This document shows positions 25,375 to 34,315 of a stretch of DNA of 61,856 bases, piece by piece. Below the pieces are notes generated by a model. It did not search any database, was not told where the DNA came from, and saw only the letters and a program-made list of their open reading frames with translations. Position numbers and translations under genes: made by a program. Source of the stretch: 630D-37 sp037447295 (GTDB taxonomy: Bacteria; Chloroflexota; Anaerolineae; Anaerolineales; Villigracilaceae); NCBI GenBank assembly GCA_037447295.1, contig JBBIGZ010000010.1, positions 1-61,856 of the forward strand, written 5' to 3'. How positions within the stretch are numbered: the stretch's first letter is position 1; the number at the start of each line of letters is the position of its first letter.

Positions 25375-26499
25375 ATGGCGAATTCCGAGAAAGTCTTCTT
25401 GTTCCGAGAATGGATTCGGCGGGCACTGAATGGAATGCTGGTGCCGTTGCTGGCGGTGCTCACAGCGATGATTGTAGGCGCCGTGGTGATCGCATTGGCC
25501 GGTGGGGATCCACTGTACGCTTATATTGGGCTTTTCCAGGGCGCTTTTGGCACTCCACGCGCCTGGAGTGAGACGTTCGTTTGGGCCACACCGTATATCT
25601 TTGCCGGTTTGGCCGTTGCGTTGGCCTTTAAAGGTGGGCTTTTCAATATCGGTGCCGAAGGGCAGCTTGCCTTTGGGGCTGTGGCGGCTGCTTGGATCGG
25701 TTATGCTTTGCCATCGGTGCTCGGTTTCGATTTACCGGTATGGATTCATTTGCCGCTGGCGATCCTCATCGGATCTCTGATCGGCGCGCTCTGGGCGGTC
25801 ATTCCGGGAGCGCTCAAGGCCTATACCGGTGGGCATGAAGTCATCAACACCATTATGATGAATTACATCGCGCTCAACCTAGTGAGCTTCCTGCTCAACG
25901 GTCCGATGAAGGACCCAAACCCGCAAAACGTGGTAGCACGCACACCGTTGATTGCCGAAAGCGCTCGGCTACCGGTTCTTTTTGAAGGGTATCGCATTCA
26001 CTGGGGGCTTTTGATCGCCCTTTTCATGGCGTTTGCAGTCTGGTGGCTTTTGTGGAAGACGACGCTTGGCTATGAAATTCGAACCGTGGGTACCAACCCT
26101 GATGCCGCACGCTATGCGGGCATTCGGGTTCAACGCATTATCGTCTTGACAATGACCCTTTCCGGTTTCCTGGCCGGGATGGCCGGAGCGATCGAGGTGA
26201 CGGGGCTAAATTATCGTCATGAGCTGGGCTTTTCGATCGGCTATGGTTTTGATGCCATTGCCATCGCGTTGCTCGGCAAAACACATCCGCTGGGTGTTGT
26301 GCTGGCTTCGATCCTTTTTGGCGCCATGCGCAATGGAGGCACGCGCATGCAATTCCTCACGCAGATACCGGTGGATGTGATCTCGGTTATCCAGGCGCTG
26401 ATCTTGCTCTTCGTTGCCGCCGATGCGATCATTCGATATATTTATCGCATTCGGGCACGTGAAGAACGCCTGGTACTCACCAGTGGTTGGGGGAAGTAG
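25375..26499 (+). CDS. ABC importer permease, YufP/NupP-like
   Basis: The 374-residue membrane protein belongs to the BPD_transp_2 permease family: many hydrophobic segments, the conserved GLFNIGAEGQLAFGA loop, TGGHEVINTIMMNYIA, and the coupling region GTNPDAARYAGIRV. It should form half of the transmembrane channel of the importer. It lies 150 nt after the lipoprotein gene, behind the hairpin, and 9 nt before the fused permease-ATPase. Confidence 0.94.
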   Translation: MANSEKVFLFREWIRRALNGMLVPLLAVLTAMIVGAVVIALAGGDPLYAYIGLFQGAFGTPRAWSETFVWATPYIFAGLAVALAFKGGLFNIGAEGQLAFGAVAAAWIGYALPSVLGFDLPVWIHLPLAILIGSLIGALWAVIPGALKAYTGGHEVINTIMMNYIALNLVSFLLNGPMKDPNPQNVVARTPLIAESARLPVLFEGYRIHWGLLIALFMAFAVWWLLWKTTLGYEIRTVGTNPDAARYAGIRVQRIIVLTMTLSGFLAGMAGAIEVTGLNYRHELGFSIGYGFDAIAIALLGKTHPLGVVLASILFGAMRNGGTRMQFLTQIPVDVISVIQALILLFVAADAIIRYIYRIRAREERLVLTSGWGK

Positions 26500-26508
26500 G
26501 AGCACGCT

Positions 26509-29154
26509 ATGGACTGGAAGCGATTTGCTTTTATCTTTCTGATCATCGTTATCCTTTTCGGCGTGGTGGTGTTGATCGGCAAATCTCAGGTGCCGCCGAT
26601 CGTGATCATCACTAGCATGTTCGCCACGACGATCGCCGTCGCTACGCCTTTGACCTTGGGCTCGCTCTCCGGAATTTATTGCGAACGCGCCGGCGTGGTC
26701 AATATCGGCATCGAGGGGATGATGCTCGCCTCGGCCTTTTTCGGCTGGCTGGCTTCGATCTACATGAACACGATCTTCGGCTATCCTCCCATGCCAAGCC
26801 TGATCGTGGGCGTGATCGTTGCGATCTTGACAGGCGGCCTGCTTGCCTTGCTCCACGCGGCGCTTTCGATCACGTTCAAGGTGGATCAGATTATCGGCGG
26901 GACGGTGGTCAATATCCTAGCCATCGGCATCACCGGCTTCTTGAATCGCCAGCTTTTCTTCGAGAAGGGGAGCATTTTCGGCGGGAATGTGCCCCATGCA
27001 CCGGGCACTTTGCCGATCATTCACATTCCTCTGTTGGCCGATTTGCCGATTGTCGGACGCATTTTCGAACAAAAGCCAATTGCCATTACGGCCGTTTTGC
27101 TGGTGTTGATCACGCATTACGTGCTCTTTTACACGCGCTGGGGCTTGCGCACCCGTGCGGTTGGTGAGCATCCACGTGCAGCAGATACGGTCGGGATCAA
27201 CGTCTACTTCATGCGCTATGTCAATGTCATCATCGGTGGGTTGATGGCCGGCCTGGGCGGCGCCTATTTCACCTTGGAATCTGTGCCTTCCTTTGAGCCT
27301 TTGATGACCAACGGGCGCGGCTTCGTCTCTTTGGCGGCAATGATCTTCGGCAACTGGACGCCGTTCGGTGCCTGGTCCTCGGCGCTCGTTTTCGGCGCTT
27401 CGCAAGCCCTACAAATCAACTTGCAGTTTTTCCGCGCCCTCATTCCGGAGCAATGGGCCTTTTTGCAGATTTCGTACGTGGTGGGGTTGATCCCCTATAT
27501 CTTGACCATGCTCATTCTGACCGGCATTGTCGGGCGCACGATCCCGCCGGCCGCGGATGGAGTGCCCTATGAGAAACCGCCTAAGGTTAAGACGCCGGTA
27601 GAAATGGCCGAAACCGGAACGGCGACAGCGGACGGATCCTCTGAATGGGTGCTCGAAGCGCGCGGCATTACTAAGCAATTCCCCGGCGTGCTGGCCAACG
27701 ATCACGTGGACTTTACCTTGCGCAAAGGCGAAATCCATGCGCTCTTGGGCGAAAATGGGGCCGGTAAGACGACGTTGATGAACATCCTCTACGGCCTTTA
27801 CCAGCCGGATAGCGGCCAGATCTTTGTGAACGGAAAGCCGGTGCACATTCATTCGCCCAAGGATTCGATTGCTTTGGGTATCGGCATGGTCCACCAGCAT
27901 TTTATGCTCATCCCTGTCTTTACGGTGGCCGAGAACGTGATGCTGGGGACGGAAACGACGCGCTTTACCCGCCTGGATCGGCGTTTTGTCGCCCAACAGG
28001 TGCGCGATCTTTCACATCGCTATGGCCTAGATGTCGATCCAGAAGCCATCGTAGGGGATCTGCCTGTGGGAGTGCAGCAACGGATCGAGATCGTCAAGAC
28101 GCTTTATCGAAATGCGCAAATTCTGATCTTGGATGAGCCGACCGCAGTACTCACCCCTCAGGAGACAGAAGAGCTGTTCCGCATCATGCGGGATCTGAAG
28201 GAGCGCGGCGTTTCGATCATTTTCATTACCCATAAGCTGAAGGAAGTGCTGGCGGTGGCCGATCGTATCACCGTCATGCGCAATGGACGCGTGGTGGGGA
28301 CCACCACCCCTGCCGAGACGGACGAAGCCAAATTGGCGGCGATGATGGTCGGGCGTGAGGTGATCCTCAGGGTCGAGAAGGCGCCGGCGCAACCGAAAGA
28401 GGAAGTGCTTCGGGTGGAAGATCTGCATGTGCGCGATTGGCGTGGCTTGGATGTGGTGCGCGGCGTCTCCTTCTCGGTGCGTGCGGGAGAAATCCTGGGC
28501 ATTGCCGGCGTGCAGGGCAACGGGCAGACGGAGCTGGTGGAAGCGATCACCGGTCTACGCTCTTATACACATGGTCGCATCTGGTTGAACGGCGCCGAAG
28601 TGACCCATAAACCGGTGCGGGTGATTACCGAGCAAGGCGCGGCCCATATTCCCGAAGACCGTCAGCGTCACGGCTTGGTGCTTCCTTACACGGTGGCAGA
28701 TAATCTGATCCTGAACTCTTATTATCGTGCACCGTTTGCGCGCGGGTGGGTGTTACAGCATGCTACCATTGAAGCGTTTGCCCGCCATCTGATGGCACAA
28801 TTTGACGTGCGCGCGCCTTCGCCGTTCGTGGCCGTTTCGACTCTTTCGGGCGGTAACCAGCAAAAAGTGATCGTGGCCCGTGAACTGAGCCATTCAAACG
28901 TGAAACTAGTCATCGCCAATCAGCCCACGCGGGGCCTGGACGTGGGTTCAATTGAATACATTCATCGGCAAATCGTCGAAATGCGCGATCGAGGCATTGC
29001 CGTGCTGCTGGTCTCGGCAGAGCTGGATGAGATCATGGCGCTTTCCGACCGAATTGCCGTAATGTACCGAGGTCAAATTGTGGCCACCGTGGATGCAGAT
29101 AAGGCCACCCGTCAACAGCTGGGCTTGTGGATGGCCGGGGTTCAGGAGAAGTAA
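26509..29154 (+). CDS. Fused ABC permease and double ATPase (nucleoside-type importer)
   Basis: The 881-residue ORF is continuous. Residues 1-350 are a YufQ/NupQ-like permease with GIYCERAGVVNIGIEGMML and GEHPRAADTVGINV. A charged linker (350-385) leads to two ABC ATPase domains like YufO/NupO. Domain 1 has Walker A GENGAGKTT at residue 414, a variant signature LPVGVQQRIEI and Walker B ILILDEPTAVL. Domain 2 has a degenerate Walker A GVQGNGQTE at residue 667, intact LSGGNQQK and LVIANQPTRGLD. The degenerate second site is normal for this subfamily. The permease-ATPase fusion is not the usual gene layout and would fix subunit stoichiometry. Confidence 0.94.
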   Translation: MDWKRFAFIFLIIVILFGVVVLIGKSQVPPIVIITSMFATTIAVATPLTLGSLSGIYCERAGVVNIGIEGMMLASAFFGWLASIYMNTIFGYPPMPSLIVGVIVAILTGGLLALLHAALSITFKVDQIIGGTVVNILAIGITGFLNRQLFFEKGSIFGGNVPHAPGTLPIIHIPLLADLPIVGRIFEQKPIAITAVLLVLITHYVLFYTRWGLRTRAVGEHPRAADTVGINVYFMRYVNVIIGGLMAGLGGAYFTLESVPSFEPLMTNGRGFVSLAAMIFGNWTPFGAWSSALVFGASQALQINLQFFRALIPEQWAFLQISYVVGLIPYILTMLILTGIVGRTIPPAADGVPYEKPPKVKTPVEMAETGTATADGSSEWVLEARGITKQFPGVLANDHVDFTLRKGEIHALLGENGAGKTTLMNILYGLYQPDSGQIFVNGKPVHIHSPKDSIALGIGMVHQHFMLIPVFTVAENVMLGTETTRFTRLDRRFVAQQVRDLSHRYGLDVDPEAIVGDLPVGVQQRIEIVKTLYRNAQILILDEPTAVLTPQETEELFRIMRDLKERGVSIIFITHKLKEVLAVADRITVMRNGRVVGTTTPAETDEAKLAAMMVGREVILRVEKAPAQPKEEVLRVEDLHVRDWRGLDVVRGVSFSVRAGEILGIAGVQGNGQTELVEAITGLRSYTHGRIWLNGAEVTHKPVRVITEQGAAHIPEDRQRHGLVLPYTVADNLILNSYYRAPFARGWVLQHATIEAFARHLMAQFDVRAPSPFVAVSTLSGGNQQKVIVARELSHSNVKLVIANQPTRGLDVGSIEYIHRQIVEMRDRGIAVLLVSAELDEIMALSDRIAVMYRGQIVATVDADKATRQQLGLWMAGVQEK

Positions 29155-29291
29155 TGCTTTCGGATTTTGTGGCCTATGACCTCTTCGAGGCTCGGCTTTG
29201 CCCATTTTTCGCTTGGCGGGCGATGTGTGGCAACGTACGTTTCCGATACTTTCAGCGTAATTGTGGTAAAATCAACAATCGTGTACTTTCC

Positions 29292-29323
29292 GCTTCCGGA
29301 TACCTTTGATGTGAGCCGGGAGC
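29292..29323 (+). promoter_or_regulatory. Candidate hairpin in the rpsF-ssb-rpsR leader
   Basis: An 8-bp stem (29292-29299 with 29316-29323, one wobble) with a 16-nt loop lies 25 nt before rpsF. In many bacteria the S6-S18 complex binds a hairpin in this leader and represses the operon. I cannot confirm the conserved S6:S18 motif by eye. A possible -10 box TAAAAT is at 29267-29272 without a good -35. Confidence 0.4.
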
Positions 29324-29348
29324 AATCCCATGGAAAGGAGGTCCTTTT

Positions 29349-29630
29349 ATGCGCCGGTACGAATTGATGTGTGTCTTCCAACCCGATCTGGATGAAAAAG
29401 CCCTGAGCAGCATGATCGAAAAGATCCAGGGTTGGGTGACCGAGAGCGGCGGCAGTGTAGAGAAAGTGGACGTGTGGGGCCGACGCAGGCTGGCTTATCC
29501 CATCCGTAAGAAGATGGAAGGCCAATACGTCCTCTTCAACCTCACGCTCCCGCCCACGGCGACCGCCGAACTGGAACGCAACTTGCGCTATCAGGAAGCG
29601 GTCATGCGCCATCTAATTACTTTGATCTGA
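29349..29630 (+). CDS. rpsF: 30S ribosomal protein S6
   Basis: The 93-residue product starts MRRYELMCVFQPDLDEKAL and has the S6 ferredoxin-like pattern with WGRRRLAYPIRKKMEGQYVLF. S6 pairs with S18 on the platform. A strong GGAAAGGAGGT site precedes it. The operon is rpsF-ssb-rpsR with no rplI or dnaB after it. Confidence 0.97.
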   Translation: MRRYELMCVFQPDLDEKALSSMIEKIQGWVTESGGSVEKVDVWGRRRLAYPIRKKMEGQYVLFNLTLPPTATAELERNLRYQEAVMRHLITLI

Positions 29631-29667
29631 TCTATCTCATTGTTCTTGAACAGGCTTGGAGAAGGCT

Positions 29668-30087
29668 ATGAGTCGTGGTTTAAACAAAATCCAGATCATT
29701 GGCAACCTGGGACGTGATCCAGAAATGCGTTATACGCCTTCTGGCCGCCCAGTGACGACTTTTCCGGTGGCCGTGAGCCGTTCCTGGAATACGGCAGATG
29801 GTGAGCGTCATACAGAAACCGAGTGGTTTAATGTCGTTGCCTGGGGCACCCTGGCCGAGGTTTGCAAACAGTACCTGAGCAAAGGACAACAGGTGTACAT
29901 CGAAGGTCGGTTGAAAACCCGTCGTTGGGAAGACAAAGAGGGAGTGCCGCGGGTAAGCGTTGAGATCATCGCCAATGAGATGATGATGCTCGGTGAGCGA
30001 CGCTCGGAGAACAATCACTTCCAGGAAGCTGCGATCGCCGAGGAAGAGATCCATGCCGAACAAGAAGAAGATGAATTCCCATTCTAA
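29668..30087 (+). CDS. ssb: Single-stranded DNA-binding protein
   Basis: The ATG at 29668 after TGGAGAAGGCT gives 139 residues. The OB-fold is clear: LNKIQIIGNLGRDPEMRYTPSG, TEWFNVVAWGTLAEVC, KGQQVYIEGRLKTRRWED. A short acidic tail ends in DEFPF, matching the conserved SSB tip that recruits repair and replication proteins. It is between rpsF and rpsR. Confidence 0.97.
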   Translation: MSRGLNKIQIIGNLGRDPEMRYTPSGRPVTTFPVAVSRSWNTADGERHTETEWFNVVAWGTLAEVCKQYLSKGQQVYIEGRLKTRRWEDKEGVPRVSVEIIANEMMMLGERRSENNHFQEAAIAEEEIHAEQEEDEFPF

Positions 30088-30099
30088 GTGGAGTACGTT

Positions 30100-30387
30100 A
30101 TGAGTGAAGAAATTCTGATCCCCGAAGGTACCGAGGTCATCTCTGAGCGAAGGTACTATGCGCGTCCGAAAAATTGTCAGTTCTGCGCGGATAAGGAACT
30201 GCGCATTGACTATAAGAACGTGGGCCTGCTGAAATCCTACATTACCGATGAAGGCAAGATCCGTCCACGTCGTCAGACGGGTACTTGTGCCAAACATCAA
30301 CGCGCCCTGGCGAATGCCATCAAGCGCGCTCGACATGTGGCCTTGCTTTCTTTTACCGGGGAATATTGGGAAGAAGGCACCTATTGA
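30100..30387 (+). CDS. rpsR: 30S ribosomal protein S18, zinc-binding form
   Basis: The ATG at 30100 gives 95 residues; an in-frame GTG at 30088 would add four and is less likely. The core holds RPKNCQFCADKELRIDYKN, LLKSYITDEGKIRPRRQTGT and CAKHQRALANAIKRARH. The CxxC and later Cys/His are the zinc ligands of the C+ form. An acidic N-terminus of about 15 residues precedes the core. Confidence 0.96.
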   Translation: MSEEILIPEGTEVISERRYYARPKNCQFCADKELRIDYKNVGLLKSYITDEGKIRPRRQTGTCAKHQRALANAIKRARHVALLSFTGEYWEEGTY

Positions 30388-30404
30388 TCCTTTTTTTACC
30401 CTCC

Positions 30405-30438
30405 AAGGGGCATGGTACGTTGGGTGGCCATGCCCCTT
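30405..30438 (+). terminator. Intrinsic terminator after rpsR
   Basis: An 11-bp perfect stem (30405-30415 with 30428-30438), 12-nt loop and a T-rich run (TTTGTGTATGTTT) lie 17 nt after rpsR. A seven-T run also occurs just before the stem. Confidence 0.75.
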
Positions 30439-30473
30439 TGTGTATGTTTATTCAGCTTTTCAGGAGATTTTAA

Positions 30474-31850
30474 ATGGCCGCGAGACGTCCGAAAACTCCT
30501 CTTGTCACGCGCAAACATATCGCTCGGCTGGAACGAGAGCGGCGCTATATCCGCATTTTAACCGGCCTCGCTTTGGGCATTATTGCCCTTGTGGTGGTGC
30601 TGATCGGTTATGGCATCTTGGAGCAAACCTATCTGCAGTACAATCAGCCGGTCGCTGTAGTCAACGGCGAGGCGATCACGACCCGTCAGTTCCAAGGACG
30701 GGTGCGCTTGCAACGCCTGATCCTCCAGAATAATATCCAGCAATATCAGCAATTAGGGCAGCTTTTTGGCATTGATGTGAGCTCGCAGATCCAACCCTGG
30801 CAGAATTTGCTCAATTCGCCGGAGACTCTTGGGCAGCAAGTCCTGGATCAGATGATCGAAGATGTGCTTATCCGTCAGGAGGCACAGCGACGTGGGATCA
30901 CCGTCTCTGCCGAAGAGGTTGAAGAAGAGATTCGGCGACAATTCAACTTTTTCCCCAACGGGACGCCGACTCCCACTTTGACTCCAACTCCCTTTTTTAC
31001 CCCCACCCTTTCGCCTGAAACGCTGGCTCTGATTACACTCACCCCGACTCCTACTTTGGTGCCAAGCCCTACACCTACTCTGTCGGCCACTTCTTCGACC
31101 GAAGTCACACCATCCCCCGAAGCCACGGCGGGCGAAAGCGAATCTGGCATTACATCTACTCCGACCGTTGCACCGACAACCGAAGTGCCCGTGACTCCTA
31201 CAGTGGAAGCACAAGGTGGCGAACCTGCGGTTTCCCCTCAGGCTTCACCGACTCCCGAACCTCCTACTCCTACTGCAACGCCGTATACCCTGGAAGCCTA
31301 TCAGGCGGATTATCAGACCACTCTCGAACGTTTCCAAACGATGGGCATCCGTGAGGAGGATTACCGTGCGTTCATCGAGGCCGGGCTTTATCGCCAAAAG
31401 CTAATCTCGGCTTTGACCACGGATCTTAAGCCGGAAGAGGAACAGGTCTGGGCACGACATATCTTGGTTGCTGATGAGGAAACTGCGCAGGCAGTCCGTG
31501 AGCGCTTGCTCAAGGGAGAGGATTTTGGCAAAGTAGCGGCAGAGGTTTCTGTTGATCCGGGTACAAAAGATCAGGGTGGGATTCTGGATTGGTTTGGCCG
31601 TGGCGTGATGGTCAAGGAGTTCGAGGAGGCCGCCTTTTCGTTGCCGGTAGGCGAGATCAGCCAGCCGGTTAAGACTACTTATGGCTATCACATTATCCAG
31701 GTGCTGGCGCGGCAGGTTCGTCCCTTGACCGCACAAGAATTGCAAACAAAGCAACAGCAATTCTTCAACGAATGGCTCCAGACCCAGCGCGATCAGGCTC
31801 AGATTACCATCTATAATCGCTGGAAAGGACGCGTCCCAACCACACCCTAA
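30474..31850 (+). CDS. Membrane-anchored parvulin-type peptidyl-prolyl isomerase (SurA/PrsA-like)
   Basis: The 458-residue protein has a basic N-terminus and one transmembrane segment (about 24-46), so it is anchored with the rest outside. A SurA_N-like helical part (55-160) contains PVAVVNGEAITTRQF. A Thr/Pro-rich linker follows at about 163-265, and a parvulin domain with HILVADEETAQ, GGILDWFGRG and TTYGYHIIQVL at about 325-430. It should help fold exported proteins. No lipobox is present, unlike Firmicute PrsA. The same kind of Thr/Pro linker occurs in the protein kinase encoded at 38289-40481. Confidence 0.93.
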   Translation: MAARRPKTPLVTRKHIARLERERRYIRILTGLALGIIALVVVLIGYGILEQTYLQYNQPVAVVNGEAITTRQFQGRVRLQRLILQNNIQQYQQLGQLFGIDVSSQIQPWQNLLNSPETLGQQVLDQMIEDVLIRQEAQRRGITVSAEEVEEEIRRQFNFFPNGTPTPTLTPTPFFTPTLSPETLALITLTPTPTLVPSPTPTLSATSSTEVTPSPEATAGESESGITSTPTVAPTTEVPVTPTVEAQGGEPAVSPQASPTPEPPTPTATPYTLEAYQADYQTTLERFQTMGIREEDYRAFIEAGLYRQKLISALTTDLKPEEEQVWARHILVADEETAQAVRERLLKGEDFGKVAAEVSVDPGTKDQGGILDWFGRGVMVKEFEEAAFSLPVGEISQPVKTTYGYHIIQVLARQVRPLTAQELQTKQQQFFNEWLQTQRDQAQITIYNRWKGRVPTTP

Positions 31851-31854
31851 TGTA

Positions 31855-31888
31855 AAAAACCTTCCGGGGCATTCCTCGGAAGGTTTTT
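31855..31888. terminator. Bidirectional terminator between the prolyl isomerase gene and dnaA
   Basis: A 12-bp stem (31855-31866 with 31877-31888) has an A-run on the left and a T-run on the right, so it can stop transcription from both convergent genes. Confidence 0.92.
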
Positions 31889-31923
31889 CTTTTAACTGTG
31901 TAAAAACGGTACCGGCCTGAACC

Positions 31924-33267
31924 TTATACTACGGCAGATTGACCGTATATTTGCTGACGGATCTGGATCACTTGGCGGCGCAGCATGTCGTCTCGTTCGA
32001 TCATCTCGCGCACCTTTTCAATGGCATACATCACTGTCGTGTGATCGCGTCCACCCAGCGCCTCGCCGATCTGAGGGAGCGAAGCATTCGCTTCTTCCCG
32101 TAGCAAATACATGGCAATTTGGCGCGGCAGCGCCACTTCGCGCGAGCGATCGCGGCTGAGAAGCTTTTCGGCGCTGATGTTGAAGGTCTGCGCTACGGCC
32201 TCGATAATCCGTTTGGAGTCGATGCCGGTGCGCGAAGGGAGGATATCTGCCAGGGCTACCTCCACCAGATCGGCAGTGAGGGGGATTCTGCTGAGATCGG
32301 CAAAGGCCAGCACGCGGTTCAGCGCCCCTTCCAATTCGCGAATGTTCGATTGGATGCGCCGAGCAATCAATTCCAAGATTTCTGTGGGGACCGAGCGCCC
32401 CATCCGTTCGGCTTTATAGCGCAAGATTGCCAGACGGGTTTCAAAATCGGGTGGTTGGATATCGGCGATCAAGCCCCATTCAAAGCGCGAGCGCAGACGC
32501 TCTTCGAGTGTTACCAAGGCTTTTGGAGAGCGATCGCTGGAGATAATGATCTGCTTTTCCTGGCTGTGTAAGGCATTGAAGGTGTGGAAAAATTCTTCTT
32601 GCGTGGATTCCTTGCCGGCGATGAATTGAATGTCGTCAACTAAAAGAATATCTATGGAACGGTATTTTTCACGAAAGGCCTGGGTTGTCTGATTGCGAAT
32701 GGCATTGATCAGATCGTTGGTGAATTCTTCTGATGAAACGTAAAGCACTTTCAATCCCCTGGCATGGCAAAAATTGCCGATAGCATGGAGCAGGTGCGTT
32801 TTTCCCAGACCTACTCCCCCATATAGGAAAAGGGGATTGTAAGCTCGGGCCGGGCGTTCGGCGACGGCAATGCAGGCGGCATGTGCCAACCGATTGCCAG
32901 AACCGACGACGAACGTCTCAAACGTGTAGCGGGCGTTCAGGCGGGGATGAACCTGACGAGGCGCTTTCTCTTCTTCTCTGGCAATTTCTTCGGCAGGCAA
33001 TGCTTCTGTTTCTGTTTTGGGCGATGGAGCGACTACAAAACGTACCTGAACATAGGCATTTAGAATGCCGATCAACAAGCGGTTGACCGTGCTGGTCAGG
33101 CGCGCCTCTAGCCAATCACGGGCGTAGGCGTTTGGCGTGCCGACGGTCAATATGCCGTTCTGGTAGGAAAGTGGATAGGTGTCGCGCACCCAAGTTTCAA
33201 AAGAAGCGCGCGGCATATCCATTTGTAACTGTCCTAGAACCGACTTCCATGCCTGTTCGATGTTCAT
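31924..33267 (-). CDS. dnaA: Chromosomal replication initiator DnaA
   Basis: The 447-residue protein has all four DnaA domains: I (1-80, helical, AWKSVLGQLQ), a short II, the AAA+ domain III with GGVGLGKTHLLHAIG and LLVDDIQFIAGK, and the DNA-binding domain IV with GRDHTTVMYAIEKV. It starts ATG behind AAGGAGC. dnaN, recF and gyrA are not beside it. gyrB is about 12 kb to the right. The upstream side is a 1-kb noncoding region. Confidence 0.98.
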   Translation of the reverse strand: MNIEQAWKSVLGQLQMDMPRASFETWVRDTYPLSYQNGILTVGTPNAYARDWLEARLTSTVNRLLIGILNAYVQVRFVVAPSPKTETEALPAEEIAREEEKAPRQVHPRLNARYTFETFVVGSGNRLAHAACIAVAERPARAYNPLFLYGGVGLGKTHLLHAIGNFCHARGLKVLYVSSEEFTNDLINAIRNQTTQAFREKYRSIDILLVDDIQFIAGKESTQEEFFHTFNALHSQEKQIIISSDRSPKALVTLEERLRSRFEWGLIADIQPPDFETRLAILRYKAERMGRSVPTEILELIARRIQSNIRELEGALNRVLAFADLSRIPLTADLVEVALADILPSRTGIDSKRIIEAVAQTFNISAEKLLSRDRSREVALPRQIAMYLLREEANASLPQIGEALGGRDHTTVMYAIEKVREMIERDDMLRRQVIQIRQQIYGQSAVV

Positions 33268-34315
33268 GGCTGCTCCTTGTGCTAAAGGCAGAGGTTGCTC
33301 ATGGGGAACATAAACGCAAAGCGATTTTACTCGCTTGGTGGGCGTTTAGGCATGTTCACCAACCTGCAACTCCATAAAAAAAATCTTTTTCTTAAGACAA
33401 CCGTCGATCGACAAGATAGCTTGTGAGTTCACAAAAAACATGGAACGTTTGTTCTACCTTCTATCTTTTTTGTCTTTTGAAAGGTTGCCATATATGGGAT
33501 GGTAACCCGTTTTAAAGCCCTTTGTTCGTATATGTACCTTAAGAAATCGACGTGCGAAAGCGCCTCATATTCTGCACAACGTCGCGCGTCCGATTGCATG
33601 ACTTAATATACTGTATCGTCGTGATCGGGAATGGTAGGGAGATTTCCCCGATCTGTGATGATCTACCCTTTTACCACTGGGTGGTAAGTACTATCTGCGT
33701 CTATGTGGATAGGGTTTTTCACTGTTTTCGGCAAAAGCAATTTGGGTTGCTAAACTTTTTGAAATTTGAGCCCACTGCAAAAACCATGTCTTGACACACG
33801 GCTCGATTCAATAGGCACGGACAAACACGATATGAACAGGTCTATGACCAGAACTGTTTTTGAGCGCTAAGTTCACCAAGGTCGCTAAGCTTTTATTGTA
33901 AAATCGTGTGGTTTTGGGGAGATAGACTTAAAATTTTGAAATACTATGGCAGCGTGCCCTTTTGTGGTGAAGGGAGTTGTTGCATTGAAATCAAATTTGT
34001 GTCGTTGTTGAGGATAATCGAGCCGGCAATTCGGGGGTGCGAGGTGTTCGATCCGAGCCTGGATGAAACCAAACCAGTTATTCTGGTGTGCAGGCGAGCG
34101 ACCGGTCGCCCTGCCTCCATCCTCCCGCTTAGCACCTAATGAGGCTTACTTTCAATCAGAATCATTAGAACGAAAAGCCCTAATCTTAGAATCCGATGCT
34201 ACCGGTCCTAAGCCGGTATGAAGATGATGGCGATTTTGGTTCTTTCAGGCTGGTGGGGTCTCTTAAGCAACGTTTTGATAGCGGAATTGTTGGACGGGGT
34301 GTCGCATTCTCGCGG
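33268..34315. other. 1.05-kb noncoding region upstream of dnaA
   Basis: No credible gene is visible. Short ORFs here have low-complexity, unconserved-looking products. Contents: AT-rich runs near 33375-33395 and 33440-33475; near-matches to DnaA boxes at 33570-33578 (TTCTGCACA) and 33704-33712 (TGTGGATAG, one mismatch); a perfect 7-bp inverted repeat at 33671-33687; a 9-nt-period motif near 33865-33892; and GC-rich hairpins at 34098-34109 and 34201-34218. An origin is possible because of dnaA. However, the box density is low, and the highly expressed genes to the left all run toward this region, which argues against it. Confidence 0.35.

Noticed and set aside
28507..28533. Damaged second ATPase site as sign of decay
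   Set aside because: A degenerate second Walker A motif is normal in YufO/RbsA-type double ATPases.
33552..34139. Two small ORFs (80 and 77 codons) upstream of dnaA
   Set aside because: Products have no recognisable motif, odd composition and no ribosome binding site; better read as noncoding.
33268..34315. Confident oriC call
   Set aside because: Only two near DnaA boxes, no cluster, and gene orientation to the left is against it.
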